Of a stretch of 64,000 nucleotides of DNA, positions 1-9,120 are shown piece after piece. The DNA is from JBFLXR01 sp040757065. GTDB taxonomy: Bacteria; Pseudomonadota; Gammaproteobacteria; Burkholderiales; Gallionellaceae. Under the pieces are notes generated by a model. That model was not told where the DNA came from. It saw nothing but the letters and a program-made list of their open reading frames with translations, and made no database searches. The stretch is taken from NCBI GenBank assembly GCA_040757065.1, contig JBFLXR010000003.1:118058-182057 (forward strand), given 5' to 3'. The stretch's first letter is position 1; every line of letters begins with the position of its first letter. Made by a program: the position numbers and the translations under genes.

Positions 1-1627
1 CGTGCGAGGTTTCCTTCACGAACAGCATGCCAATCACAAAGGTCATCAGCGCGAAGCAGATGGGATACCACAAACCGTAGTAGATATCGCCCTTCCATGC
101 CACCAGCGCGAACGACACGGTAGGCAGGAAGCCGCCGAACCAGCCGTTCCCGATGTGGTACGGCAGCGACATGGAGGTGTAGCGAATACGGGTCGGGAAG
201 AACTCGACCAGCATCGCCGCAATCGGGCCGTACACCATGGTCACGTAGATCACCAGCAACACCAGCAGCACCAGCACCATCGCGTGATCGATATGGTTCG
301 GATCAGCCTTGGTCGGGTAGCCCGCGTCCTTGATCGCCGCAGTCAGGGCATCGCCGAACTCCTTGCTCTTGGCCTTGAACACATCCTTTTCCAGCCCCGC
401 ACCTTCGAAGCTGGCGACTTCCTTGTCGCCCACCTTCACCATCGCTACCGAACCGGCCGGCGCAGCTTCATTCTCATACGAAATGCCAGCCTTCACCAGC
501 GCACCCTTTGCGATGTCGCATGAACTCAGGAATTTCGCCTTGCCGATCGGATCGAACTGGAAGCTGCAAGTTGCCGGATCGGCAATCACATGTACCGGCG
601 ATTTTTGCTGCGCGGCTTCCAGCGCCGGATTGGCGAAGTGGGTCAGCCCCTTGAAGATCGGGAAATACGTCAGTGCCGCAATCAGGCAGCCTGCCATAAT
701 CACCGGCTTGCGACCGATCTTATCGGACAGCGTACCGAACACCACGAAGAACGGTGTCGCGATAATCAGCGAAGCGGCGATCAGCAGATTGGCAGTTTGC
801 GCATCCACCATCAGCGTCTTGGTCAGGAAGAACAAAGCGTAGAACTGACCGGTGTACCACACCACCGCTTGACCAACCACCAGGCCGAACAAAGCAATCA
901 GCACGAACTTCAGGTTTTTCCATTGACCGAAAGATTCAGCGATCGGCGCTTTGGAATGCGTACCCTCTTCCTTCATCTTCAGGAAAGCAGGCGATTCGCT
1001 CAAAGACAAGCGAATCCACAACGACACGCCCAGCAGCAGGATGGAGACCAGGAACGGCACGCGCCAGCCCCAAGTATCGAAGTCCGGACCGGTAAAGTTA
1101 CGCGTCAGCAGAATCACGATCAGCGACAGGAACAGACCCAAAGTTGCAGTAGTCTGGATCCATGCCGTGTACGCGCCGCGCTTATTGCGGGGAGCATGCT
1201 CGGCCACATACGTCGCTGCGCCGCCGTATTCGCCGCCTAGCGCCAGACCTTGCAGCAAGCGCAAGCAAATCAGAATAACGGGCGCCGCCACACCAATGCT
1301 TTCGTAACTAGGCAACAGACCGACGATGAACGTGGACAAACCCATAATCATGATGGTGACAAGGAAGGTGTACTTACGCCCAACCAAGTCGCCCAGACGA
1401 CCGAACACCAGCGCGCCGAACGGACGCACGGCGAAACCCGCCGCAAACGCCATCAAGGCAAAAATAAATGCTGTGGTTTCATTCACGCCGGAGAAAAACT
1501 GCTTGCTGATAACCGCAGCCAGCGAACCGTACAGATAGAAGTCATACCATTCGAACACAGTGCCCAGCGAAGAAGCGAAAATTACTTTGCGCTCTTCCTT
1601 GGTCATGCGATGAGTCGTCGAAGCCAT
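1..1627 (-). CDS. MFS transporter, metabolite:H+ symporter (MHS) type, 3' end cut by window
   Basis: The minus-strand frame is open from an ATG at 1627 to the window edge (about 542 codons), so only a few C-terminal residues are missing. A strong GGGAGGAG ribosome site lies just upstream. The N-terminus reads FASSLGTVFEWYDFYLYGS, the hallmark of MHS-family carriers, followed by FGRLGDLVGRKYTF (the loop 2-3 MFS motif) and RLLQGLALGGEYGGA. A hydrophilic insertion of roughly 100 residues between TM segments (about 350-600 in the window) is seen in long members of this group. An inner-membrane proton-coupled uptake carrier for a small metabolite is likely; the substrate cannot be read. An AATCAA/TTGATT inverted repeat at 1643-1660 precedes the ribosome site and could be an operator. 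Confidence 0.85.
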   Translation of the reverse strand, partial: MASTTHRMTKEERKVIFASSLGTVFEWYDFYLYGSLAAVISKQFFSGVNETTAFIFALMAFAAGFAVRPFGALVFGRLGDLVGRKYTFLVTIMIMGLSTFIVGLLPSYESIGVAAPVILICLRLLQGLALGGEYGGAATYVAEHAPRNKRGAYTAWIQTTATLGLFLSLIVILLTRNFTGPDFDTWGWRVPFLVSILLLGVSLWIRLSLSESPAFLKMKEEGTHSKAPIAESFGQWKNLKFVLIALFGLVVGQAVVWYTGQFYALFFLTKTLMVDAQTANLLIAASLIIATPFFVVFGTLSDKIGRKPVIMAGCLIAALTYFPIFKGLTHFANPALEAAQQKSPVHVIADPATCSFQFDPIGKAKFLSSCDIAKGALVKAGISYENEAAPAGSVAMVKVGDKEVASFEGAGLEKDVFKAKSKEFGDALTAAIKDAGYPTKADPNHIDHAMVLVLLVLLVIYVTMVYGPIAAMLVEFFPTRIRYTSMSLPYHIGNGWFGGFLPTVSFALVAWKGDIYYGLWYPICFALMTFVIGMLFVKETSH

Positions 1628-1748
1628 AGGCTCTCCTCCCAAAATCAATCTTGATTAAATTCGTTATTTGCTACAAGCCTTACCGACGGCAAGGTGCATC
1701 AGCATATCATGAATTACCGCACAACCAATAGTCATGCGGCATTTTGAC

Positions 1749-1771
1749 GCACCCCGGTGCAACCGGGGTGC
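1749..1771 (-). terminator. Hairpin after purA
   Basis: A perfect 9-bp GC-rich stem (GCACCCCGG/CCGGGGTGC) with a 5-nt loop lies 13 bases past the purA stop. No U-run follows it on the minus strand, so it may stall polymerase or protect the 3' end rather than act as a classic intrinsic terminator. Confidence 0.45.
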
Positions 1772-1783
1772 TCAAGCGGCGTA

Positions 1784-3079
1784 CTAAGCCGCAAAAGGAT
1801 GACGCAATACAATGGTTTCGTCGCGGTCAGGCCCCGTAGAGACCATATCCACCGGCACCTCGCAAATCTGGGCGATACGCTCCAGATAGTTGCGCGCTTC
1901 CAGCGGCAAGTCTTCATAACGCTTCACGCCGACCGTGCTGGCACCCCAACCCGGCATTTCTTCGTAAACCGGTTCGCAGCCCACCAGCGCATCCGCACCA
2001 ACCGGCAAAATGTCGCTGTACTGGCCGTTAATGTTGTAACCCACGCATAAGCGCAGCTTCTGCACGCCGTCCAGCACGTCGAGTTTGGTCACGCACAAAC
2101 CGGACACCCCGTTAATCTGAATCGAACGCTTCAATGCCGCCGCATCGAACCAGCCGCAACGACGCGCACGCCCGGTAGTAGAACCGAATTCGTGCCCTTT
2201 TTCCGCCAAATGCTTGCCGATTTCATCGTCCAGCTCGGTCGGGAACGGACCCGAACCGACTCGCGTGGTATAGGCTTTGGTAATGCCCAGCACGTAATGC
2301 AGCATTTGCGGGCCGATGCCGCTGCCGCTGCAAGCCGCACCAGAAATACAGTTGCTCGAAGTCACGAACGGATAAGTACCGTGATCGATGTCCAGCAGCG
2401 TACCTTGCGCGCCTTCGAACAACAGGTTTTGCCCGGCCTTATTGGCATCGTACAGTGCGCGCGGGACATCCATTACCAGCGGCTTGATGCGCTCAGCCAA
2501 CGCCAGCGTTTCATCCAGCACTTGCTGGAAATTCACGGTTGGCGCATTGAAATAATTCTTCAGCACGAAGTTGTGGTAATCCAGCACTTCGCCAAGTTTT
2601 GCGGCAAAGCGCTCACGGTGCATCAAGTCCTGCAAGCGAATCGCGCGACGCGCCACTTTATCTTCGTAAGCCGGGCCAATACCGCGTCCGGTTGTGCCGA
2701 TCTTAGCCGCACCCTTAGCAATCTCACGCGCCTTATCCACGGCCTCGTGATACGGCAGAATCAGCGGACAGGCTTCGGAAATTCGCAGACGGCTGTACAC
2801 ATCAACACCTGCCGCATCCAGTTGATCCATTTCTTTCAGCAGCGCTTGCGGCGACAACACCACGCCGTTGCCGATGTAGCACATCACATGTTCGCGTAAA
2901 ATACCGGAGGGAATCAGGTGCAAGACGGTTTTCTTGCCGCCGATCACCAGCGTATGACCGGCATTATGGCCGCCCTGAAAACGCACCACGCCCTGAGCAT
3001 GATCCGTCAGCCAATCGACGACCTTGCCCTTGCCTTCGTCGCCCCACTGCGTTCCGATAACTACTACATTCCTAGACAT
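1784..3079 (-). CDS. purA: Adenylosuccinate synthase
   Basis: 431 residues, the usual family length. The enzyme joins IMP and aspartate with GTP to give adenylosuccinate, the first committed step to AMP, in the cytosol. The N-terminus has the signature VIGTQWGDEGKGKVVDWL (GTP/IMP binding), with GHNAGHT near residue 40 and GTTGRGIGPAYEDK near 130. It is the last gene of the run hfq-hflX-hflK-hflC-DUF2065-hisZ-purA, 22 bases after hisZ. Confidence 0.98.
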   Translation of the reverse strand: MSRNVVVIGTQWGDEGKGKVVDWLTDHAQGVVRFQGGHNAGHTLVIGGKKTVLHLIPSGILREHVMCYIGNGVVLSPQALLKEMDQLDAAGVDVYSRLRISEACPLILPYHEAVDKAREIAKGAAKIGTTGRGIGPAYEDKVARRAIRLQDLMHRERFAAKLGEVLDYHNFVLKNYFNAPTVNFQQVLDETLALAERIKPLVMDVPRALYDANKAGQNLLFEGAQGTLLDIDHGTYPFVTSSNCISGAACSGSGIGPQMLHYVLGITKAYTTRVGSGPFPTELDDEIGKHLAEKGHEFGSTTGRARRCGWFDAAALKRSIQINGVSGLCVTKLDVLDGVQKLRLCVGYNINGQYSDILPVGADALVGCEPVYEEMPGWGASTVGVKRYEDLPLEARNYLERIAQICEVPVDMVSTGPDRDETIVLRHPFAA

Positions 3080-3101
3080 AACGATTCCCGATTCGTGTAT
3101 T

Positions 3102-4262
3102 TCAAGATTTCAGAGCCTCAACCTGCCAGACGCCGTCGCGTAAGGTCAGTTCGCGGTCACAATTCAATTCGGCGCAATGCGCCCGGTCGCCGGACAAATC
3201 CACCACTACCGTTTCGCCAGCTGCACGCAGTTGCGCAATCTTTTCTTGCAAAGAAACGTCACCACCCGACGGAGCGAGTATTCCCATCGCGCACGGCAGC
3301 GGTTGCAACAATTGGTATAGCTGGCGCAAATCCATGCTGAAGCCGGTGGCCGAGCGGGCACGCCCGAAACTCGCCCCCAGATCGTCGTAGCGTCCGCCCA
3401 GCGCAATCGCATCGTGGCTGCCCGCATGATAGGCCGCAAACACCATGCCGCTGTGATAATGATAGCCGCGCAACTCGGCCAGATCGATGCCGATATTCTG
3501 CGCCAACGGTTGCAAATGCGCCGCTGCTTGCTGCAATTGCCCCAGCGCCTCGCGAATTTCCGGCAGATCGGGCAGCAGGGTGCGGGCGCGCTCCAGCACG
3601 TCGATCCCGCCATACAATTCGGGCAAGGCGCGCAAAGCCTGTCGCACGTCGCCCGCCAAATTCGCCGTCAATGCTTGCACGGCCGGCACATCTTTGTTTT
3701 GCAGCGCGCCGAACAGCGCCGCCTCCAAATTGCCGGGCAACTGCGCATGGCGCACCAAGCCGCGGAACACCGCCACATGCCCCAGATCGAGATGCACACC
3801 TTGCACCCCCACGGCCTCCAAACCCTGCAACATGAGGCGCTGAATTTCGAGATCGCTTTCCAAACCGCCGTGGCCGTACAACTCCGCCCCGATTTGCAGC
3901 AATTCGCGGGTGCGGGTCAGTCCGACCGGCTGCGTATGCAGCACGCTGCCCGCATAGCACAGACGCGTCACGCCCTGACGGTTCAGCAAATGCGCATCGA
4001 TGCGCGCCACCTGCGGCGTGATATCGGCGCGCAATGCCAGCGTGCGCCCGCTGAGCTGATCTACCAGTTTGAAGCTGCGCAAATCCATATCGCGGCTGTC
4101 GTTAATCAACAGCGACTCGGCATACTCCAACAACGGCGGCGCGACCAACTGATAGCCGGACAACCGCAACAAACTCAGCACCGCGCTGCGCATCCGCTCG
4201 ATATGCCATGCCTCCTCCGGCAGCATATCCTGAATATATTCCGGCAATAACCAGTTTTGCAT
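3102..4262 (-). CDS. hisZ: ATP phosphoribosyltransferase regulatory subunit
   Basis: 386 residues from the ATG at 4262, which shares its A with the TAA stop of the upstream small gene (TAATG), so translation is probably coupled; a longer in-frame extension to 4436 only reads through that gene. The protein is a class II aminoacyl-tRNA-synthetase-like paralogue of HisRS: LPEYIQDMLPEEA at the start, then LALRADITPQVARI (motif 2-like) and a C-terminal half poor in catalytic histidyl motifs. HisZ pairs with short-form HisG in the first step of histidine synthesis; hisG is not in the window. Confidence 0.93.
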   Translation of the reverse strand: MQNWLLPEYIQDMLPEEAWHIERMRSAVLSLLRLSGYQLVAPPLLEYAESLLINDSRDMDLRSFKLVDQLSGRTLALRADITPQVARIDAHLLNRQGVTRLCYAGSVLHTQPVGLTRTRELLQIGAELYGHGGLESDLEIQRLMLQGLEAVGVQGVHLDLGHVAVFRGLVRHAQLPGNLEAALFGALQNKDVPAVQALTANLAGDVRQALRALPELYGGIDVLERARTLLPDLPEIREALGQLQQAAAHLQPLAQNIGIDLAELRGYHYHSGMVFAAYHAGSHDAIALGGRYDDLGASFGRARSATGFSMDLRQLYQLLQPLPCAMGILAPSGGDVSLQEKIAQLRAAGETVVVDLSGDRAHCAELNCDRELTLRDGVWQVEALKS

Positions 4263-4447
4263 TATTTCATCCACACAATCACCAACAGTCCGACCAGCAT
4301 CATGGTCAGACCGAGGAAACGAATTTGCCCATCTTGCATCTGCGCAATTTTGCGCAAGGTTTCGCGCCAGGCTATCGGAAACAGGAAAGGCGTCAACCCT
4401 TCCAGCACCAACATCAGGCCGAACGCAGCCACCCAATATTCCGTCAT
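4262..4447 (-). CDS. Small membrane protein, DUF2065 family
   Basis: 61 residues with two hydrophobic segments (about 5-24 and 43-60) separated by a short charged loop (RETLRKIAQMQDGQIR). This is the compact two-TM DUF2065 protein commonly found between hflC and purA/hisZ in proteobacteria. It lies 6 bases after hflC and overlaps hisZ by one base. Its function is unknown; the position next to HflKC suggests a membrane-quality-control connection, which is inference. Confidence 0.88.
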   Translation of the reverse strand: MTEYWVAAFGLMLVLEGLTPFLFPIAWRETLRKIAQMQDGQIRFLGLTMMLVGLLVIVWMK

Positions 4448-4453
4448 AACCGC

Positions 4454-5338
4454 TTACTTCGCGCCCTTGGCCGCCCCTGCACCCTTAAAGTGCTTAAAGA
4501 ATGCCGAACTCGGATCCACCACCATCACGTCGCCCTTATTCTTAAAGCTTTGCTTATAGGCTTCTAAGCTGCGATAGAACGAGAAAAACTCGGCATTGCG
4601 ACCGAATGCCGCCGCATAAATCGCTGCAGCCTTGGCATCGCCCTCACCCTTAATCTTCTGCGCATCGCGGTAGGCTTCCGCCAGAATCACTTCGCGCTGC
4701 CTGTCTGCATCGGCGCGAATTTTTTCGCCTTCCGCATTACCGGTCGCCCGCAATTCGTTCGCCACGCGCTTACGCTCCGCCTCCATGCGACGGTAAATCG
4801 AATCGCTGATTTCGGTCGGGAAGTCGACGCGCTTCAGGCGCACATCCAATACCTCTACACCGATTTTACGCGCATCGGCGTCTACCTTCTGCCGCACCAC
4901 GTTCATCACCTCGTCACGCTCGCCGGAGATCACTTCGTTAATGGTGCGCTTACCGAACTCCTCGCGCATGCTCGAATTGACGGTCTGCATCAGACGATTT
5001 TGCGCCACAGTCTCTTCACCACGCACACTTAGGTAGTATTGCTTCACATCGGCAATACGCCATTTTACGAACGAATCCACCAGCACGTTTTTCTTCTCGG
5101 CAGTAATAAACCGCTCCGGCTCAGATGTATCGAGCGTCAAAATGCGCGAATCGAAGTAACGCAGGTTTTGCACCAGCGGAATTTTAAAATACAAGCCCGG
5201 TTTAGTTTTAACGCTGACAACTTCGCCGAGCTGAAACACAATCGCTGTGCGCCGCTGATCAACTACAAATAAACTCATGCTCAGCAAGATCACCGCACCG
5301 ACCAGTGCGATCAGCAGATTTCCCGATTTGTTATTCAT
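4454..5338 (-). CDS. hflC: HflC, FtsH protease modulator
   Basis: 294 residues: one N-terminal TM segment (about 7-25) and a SPFH/band 7 domain (FVVDQRRTAIVFQLGEV onward), then a coiled helical region rich in Ala/Glu/Lys. HflC forms a large periplasm-facing cage with HflK around FtsH hexamers and tunes membrane-protein degradation. The ATG overlaps the hflK stop by 4 bases (ATGA), as expected for an equimolar complex. Confidence 0.96.
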   Translation of the reverse strand: MNNKSGNLLIALVGAVILLSMSLFVVDQRRTAIVFQLGEVVSVKTKPGLYFKIPLVQNLRYFDSRILTLDTSEPERFITAEKKNVLVDSFVKWRIADVKQYYLSVRGEETVAQNRLMQTVNSSMREEFGKRTINEVISGERDEVMNVVRQKVDADARKIGVEVLDVRLKRVDFPTEISDSIYRRMEAERKRVANELRATGNAEGEKIRADADRQREVILAEAYRDAQKIKGEGDAKAAAIYAAAFGRNAEFFSFYRSLEAYKQSFKNKGDVMVVDPSSAFFKHFKGAGAAKGAK

Positions 5339-6573
5339 TGACGCCCCCCTCTTTCGCGTGTCAAACCGCCTTCACGCGTACGCTGAGCATCGGCAGCAAC
5401 CGGAGGTGCAGACACATCAGCCGCGGACTGGCGCACAGAAGCGCCGGCCGCCTCCGGCAGCGCCGGCGCGCCCGCATTAGTACTCTGAATCAATTTATCC
5501 AAGGGCAAATACAACAAGCTATTATTGTTGCGCTGATCCACCATCACCTTAGTAGTATTAGTCAGAATCTGCTGCATCGTATCGATATACATCCGCTCGC
5601 GCGTCACTTGCGGTGCTTTTTCATATTCAGTCAGCACCTGCTTAAAGCGATTCGCCTCACCCTCGGCATTCGCAATCACGCTCTGACGATACCCCTCGGC
5701 CTCTTGCATCAAACGCGCAGCGGCACCTTTAGCTTTCGGCACCACATCGTTGGCATACGCCTGACCTTCATTTTTCTGCCGTTCGCGATCCTGCCCCGCA
5801 TTTACCGCATCGTCGAAAGCCGCCTGCACTTGCTGGGGCGGCTGAGCATTCTGCATAGTGACTTTGCTGATGACGATACCGGATTTATAACGGTCGAGGA
5901 TTTCCTGAATCAACTTGGTTGTTGCGGCAGCCACTTGTTCGCGTCCTTCGTACAACACGAAATCCATTTTGTTTTTGCCGACCACTTCGCGAATTGCGGT
6001 TTCAGCCGCTTGACGCACGTTCTCGGCCTCAGACTGCAGAGAACGTCCCGTCCCCTCTCCGATTGCGCGGTTGTTAAACAAATAATCGGCCGGATCTTTC
6101 AGGAAATACTGCACGGCAAACTGAATATCGATGATATTCTCGTCGTCCGTCAGCATCAGCGACTCTTTCAGATTTTTGTTACGCGCATCTCCGCGGAAAC
6201 CCACTTCCACTGTGCGTACCTGATTCAAATTGACCAATTCCACCGACTCAACCGGAAAAGGCAGATGCCAGCGCGGCCCCGGCTGGGTAATTTCCACATA
6301 CTTACCGAACCGCAACACCACCCCGCGCTGCGTCGCATCGACAATATAAAAGCCACTGGCCAGCCACACCAGCAGCACAATCATCAAAATCAGACCCGCG
6401 CCGCCGCTGAAATTGCGCGGTGACGGCATAGAATTCCCACCGCCAGCATTACCGCCACCCTTTTTTCCGCCAAGCAAAGACTCCAGCTTGCGGTTCAGAT
6501 TGCGCAGCAATTGCTCCAGATCAGGCGGGCCGCCGCTATTTTTATTTCCCCACTGCGGATCGTTCAGTCCCAT
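5335..6573 (-). CDS. hflK: HflK, FtsH protease modulator
   Basis: 412 residues. A Gly/Pro-rich cytosolic N-terminus (about 1-60) comes before one TM segment (LILMIVLLVWLASGFYI) and the SPFH domain (QRGVVLRFGKY). The C-terminal tail is low-complexity and Ala/Pro-rich. The ATG sits inside the last codons of hflX with a 10-base overlap, and the 3' end overlaps hflC by 4 bases. Confidence 0.96.
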   Translation of the reverse strand: MGLNDPQWGNKNSGGPPDLEQLLRNLNRKLESLLGGKKGGGNAGGGNSMPSPRNFSGGAGLILMIVLLVWLASGFYIVDATQRGVVLRFGKYVEITQPGPRWHLPFPVESVELVNLNQVRTVEVGFRGDARNKNLKESLMLTDDENIIDIQFAVQYFLKDPADYLFNNRAIGEGTGRSLQSEAENVRQAAETAIREVVGKNKMDFVLYEGREQVAAATTKLIQEILDRYKSGIVISKVTMQNAQPPQQVQAAFDDAVNAGQDRERQKNEGQAYANDVVPKAKGAAARLMQEAEGYRQSVIANAEGEANRFKQVLTEYEKAPQVTRERMYIDTMQQILTNTTKVMVDQRNNNSLLYLPLDKLIQSTNAGAPALPEAAGASVRQSAADVSAPPVAADAQRTREGGLTRERGGRQ

Positions 6574-7706
6574 GTCTCGTTACTCTCCGTTGTTTCACTC
6601 TCCTGATCGACGCTTGCGCGCGCATCGCGCACCTCGACCAGCGCCTCGCGCAACAAATCCAACCCCTCTCCGGTTTTGGCGCTCAGACGAATTTGTTTAA
6701 TTTTACCATACTCGTCCCGCTCGATACCGGCAGGCAATCCGGTCAGGTCGGTTTTATTCAGTACCAAAATCTGCGGAATGTGATCCGCCCCGATTTCGCG
6801 CAGCACTTTATTCACCTCGGCCACCTGATCGTCGCGCACCGCATTGCCCGCATCAACCACATGCAACAGCAAATCGGCCTGCACCGTCTCCTCCAACGTG
6901 CTGCGGAACGCCGCAACCAGCGTATGCGGCAAATGCCGGATGAAACCGACCGTGTCAGACAGCACCACCTGCCCCGCTCCGGGCAAAAACACCTTGCGCG
7001 AAGTCGTATCCAGCGTGGCGAACAACTGATTCGCTTCGTACACGCCGGCACGGGTCATACGGTTAAACAAAGTGGATTTTCCTGCATTGGTGTAGCCGAC
7101 GATGGAGACCGACAATACTTCTCCGCGCTGGCGCGCACGCCGCCGCACTGCGCGCTGCTTTTGCAGTTTCGCCAGCCGCTCCTTGAGCAAATCGACCCGT
7201 CGGTCGAGCTTGCGGCGGTCGGTTTCCAGCTTGGTTTCGCCCGGGCCGCGCAACCCGATGCCGCCCTTCTGTTGACCGAGTTCGGCACCGATCCCAGTCA
7301 GGCGTGTAGAAAGATAGCGCAGCTGCGCCAACTCGACCTGCACCTTACCTTCGTGGCTTTGCGCCCGCTGGGCGAAAATATCCAGGATCAAAGCCGTACG
7401 GTCGATAACACGCGCCTTGAGCCGATTCGTCAAGTTACGTTGTTGGGCGGGGGATAAATCGTGATTAAAAATGACTGTCGACGCTTCGTGCAACGTCAGG
7501 GCGTCGGCAACTTCCTGCACCTTGCCGCTGCCCGCATACAACGCAGGATCGGGGCGCTGGCGGCGCCCCTCAATGATAGTCGCGACCTCAACCCCGGCAC
7601 TTTCCGCCAGTAGCCGCAACTCCTCCAGACTTTCCGCGTAATCCGTATCGCCGAAGTCCAGACTGACAAGCACGGCGCGCTCCGCGCCTGCCAGAGTATC
7701 CTGCAT
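6564..7706 (-). CDS. hflX: Ribosome-splitting GTPase HflX
   Basis: 380 residues. An N-terminal HflX domain with the glycine-rich loop GIGLRGPGETKLETDRR precedes a coiled helix, followed by a TRAFAC GTPase domain: G1 GYTNAGKST, G3 DTVGFI, G4 NKTD. HflX splits stalled 70S ribosomes under heat stress. The ATG shares a base with the hfq stop (TGATG), so hfq-hflX-hflK-hflC is a coupled unit. Confidence 0.97.
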   Translation of the reverse strand: MQDTLAGAERAVLVSLDFGDTDYAESLEELRLLAESAGVEVATIIEGRRQRPDPALYAGSGKVQEVADALTLHEASTVIFNHDLSPAQQRNLTNRLKARVIDRTALILDIFAQRAQSHEGKVQVELAQLRYLSTRLTGIGAELGQQKGGIGLRGPGETKLETDRRKLDRRVDLLKERLAKLQKQRAVRRRARQRGEVLSVSIVGYTNAGKSTLFNRMTRAGVYEANQLFATLDTTSRKVFLPGAGQVVLSDTVGFIRHLPHTLVAAFRSTLEETVQADLLLHVVDAGNAVRDDQVAEVNKVLREIGADHIPQILVLNKTDLTGLPAGIERDEYGKIKQIRLSAKTGEGLDLLREALVEVRDARASVDQESETTESNETWD

Positions 7707-7936
7707 CAGTCGGCGTCGGTATGAATATTGACGGCGCGCGCCGGAACGATCGTCGAAATCGCGTGCTTGTACACCATCTGCGTCACCGTATTCTTCAGCA
7801 ACACGACGTACTGGTCGAAAGAATCGACATGACCTTGCAACTTAATGCCATTCACCAGGTAAATGGCCACCTGCACGTGTTCCTTGCGCAGTGCATTCAA
7901 AAACGGATCTTGCAGTTGTTGACCTTTGGCGCTCAT
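7706..7936 (-). CDS. hfq: RNA chaperone Hfq
   Basis: 76 residues, a short betaproteobacterial Hfq. Sm1 (QDPFLNALRKEHVQVAIYLVNGIKLQGHVDSFDQYVVLL) and Sm2 (YKHAISTIVPAR) are both intact, including Gln8, Phe42 and the YKHA core. The protein forms a hexamer that pairs small RNAs with mRNAs. A ribosome site GAGAGGAT lies upstream and the gene is first in its run, so it probably has its own promoter in 7937-8092. Confidence 0.98.
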   Translation of the reverse strand: MSAKGQQLQDPFLNALRKEHVQVAIYLVNGIKLQGHVDSFDQYVVLLKNTVTQMVYKHAISTIVPARAVNIHTDAD

Positions 7937-7974
7937 AGTGACGAATCCTCTCGTTCTTGTTTTTTGGGGCAGTA

Positions 7975-8003
7975 ACTGTACTTGATTCTGCGCCGGACTG
8001 AAA
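7975..8003 (-). promoter_or_regulatory. hfq: Possible hfq promoter
   Basis: On the minus strand TTTCAG and TACAGT are separated by 17 bases, about 40 bases before the hfq start. The -10 is reasonable and the -35 is weak. Read by eye only. Confidence 0.3.
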
Positions 8004-8092
8004 GTGTCTGCGCAATTTTATTGCTTTACGCAATTCCGATAAGAGTGCATACGGCGACAAAGGTTCCCGAAAACGGGGCGATACGACTTAAC

Positions 8093-8590
8093 TTAGCTGC
8101 GTTTTGCAATCCATACAGCGAACAACCCGAGCAGGGCATACCAGACCAACGACCACTCCGGGATGCCGAGCCCCAGAAATGCCCAGCCTTTCTCGGCGCA
8201 TTCACCGGAACCGTGCATCAGTTCCTGCCACACTTCGGCCATTGGAAAGTGTTGCAACATGTAATCCAGACCGGGGCCGCAAGCCGGCACCTGATCTTTC
8301 GGCAGATGCTGAAGCCAGATATGCCGGCCTGCCACCCCTGCACCGGCCACGGCGAGCAGAAACAGCACGCCACTATATACCCAACGCCCAGTACGACGCG
8401 GATTGTGCAGACCGGCAACGAAGAACACCACGCCCATCGCAATGAATACCACACGCTGTATCATGCATAGCGGGCAAGGTTCCTGATGCTCGACATACTG
8501 CAAATACAGCGCCGCGCCGAACAAGGCCGCCACGACCGCCGCACCGAGCAAATACCCCCAGCGTCCCGCCGCCATGCTTCTTGCCATCAT
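8093..8590 (-). CDS. dsbB: Disulfide bond formation protein DsbB
   Basis: 165 residues from the ATG at 8590, which overlaps the iscX stop (ATGA). Four TM segments surround two periplasmic loops that carry the redox pairs Cys39/Cys42 (EPCPLC) and Cys104/Cys131 (ACGPG ... GEC). DsbB reoxidises DsbA and passes electrons to quinone. Its translational coupling to the end of the isc operon is unusual; DsbB is more often monocistronic. Confidence 0.94.
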   Translation of the reverse strand: MMARSMAAGRWGYLLGAAVVAALFGAALYLQYVEHQEPCPLCMIQRVVFIAMGVVFFVAGLHNPRRTGRWVYSGVLFLLAVAGAGVAGRHIWLQHLPKDQVPACGPGLDYMLQHFPMAEVWQELMHGSGECAEKGWAFLGLGIPEWSLVWYALLGLFAVWIAKRS

Positions 8591-8781
8591 TCCGCCTCGT
8601 CCATCCACATTGTCTGAATCGCCTCCAGCACTTTCTCGCCGCCGCGTTTAGGATCGTCGTCAAAGCCGTCCAGCTCCAGCACCCAGTTATGCAAATCGGT
8701 GAACCGCACAGTCTTTGGATCCACGTCCGGGAATTTTTCAACCAAGGCAATCGCGATTTCTCGCACATCCACCCATTTCAT
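8587..8781 (-). CDS. iscX: Fe-S assembly protein IscX
   Basis: 64 residues, rich in acidic side chains (WVDVREIAIALVEKFPDVDP, then LHNWVLEL and DDDPKRGGEKVLEAIQ). IscX binds IscS and modulates cluster assembly, possibly as an iron-dependent regulator. Its ATG overlaps the fdx stop by 4 bases and its stop overlaps dsbB by 4 bases. Confidence 0.96.
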   Translation of the reverse strand: MKWVDVREIAIALVEKFPDVDPKTVRFTDLHNWVLELDGFDDDPKRGGEKVLEAIQTMWMDEAE

Positions 8782-9119
8782 TTGTGCCCCTCTTTCGCCA
8801 AATTGATGGTGTATTTGGGGATCTCGATTACCAGATCGGCTTCATCCACCACCACCTGACACCCCAGACGCGAGGTTGGTTCCAATCCCCATGCTTTGTC
8901 CAGCATATCTTCTTCCAATTCGTCGGCCTCGTTCAGCGAAGCGAAACCCTCTCGCACCACTACGTGACAAGTGGTACATGCGCACGACATTTCGCAGGCA
9001 TGCTCGATCTCAACATCGTTACGCAACAGCACATCGATCAGATTCTCTCCGGCCTGTGCCTCCAGCACTCTACCACTGGGACACAACTCAGGATGCGGCA
9101 ACACGATCACTTGCGGCAC
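8778..9119 (-). CDS. fdx: ISC-type 2Fe-2S ferredoxin
   Basis: 113 residues. The four cluster ligands Cys42, Cys48, Cys51 (HACEMSCACTTCHV) and Cys87 (RLGCQV) match E. coli Fdx. It supplies electrons for cluster assembly on IscU. The start is GTG at 9119, one base after the hscA stop, with a GGAGGTG ribosome site inside the hscA tail. Confidence 0.97.
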   Translation of the reverse strand: MPQVIVLPHPELCPSGRVLEAQAGENLIDVLLRNDVEIEHACEMSCACTTCHVVVREGFASLNEADELEEDMLDKAWGLEPTSRLGCQVVVDEADLVIEIPKYTINLAKEGHK

Positions 9120-9120
9120 T

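Noticed and set aside
5305..6423. 372-codon plus-strand frame opposite hflK
   Set aside because: Shadow; Arg/His-rich composition typical of antisense frames here.
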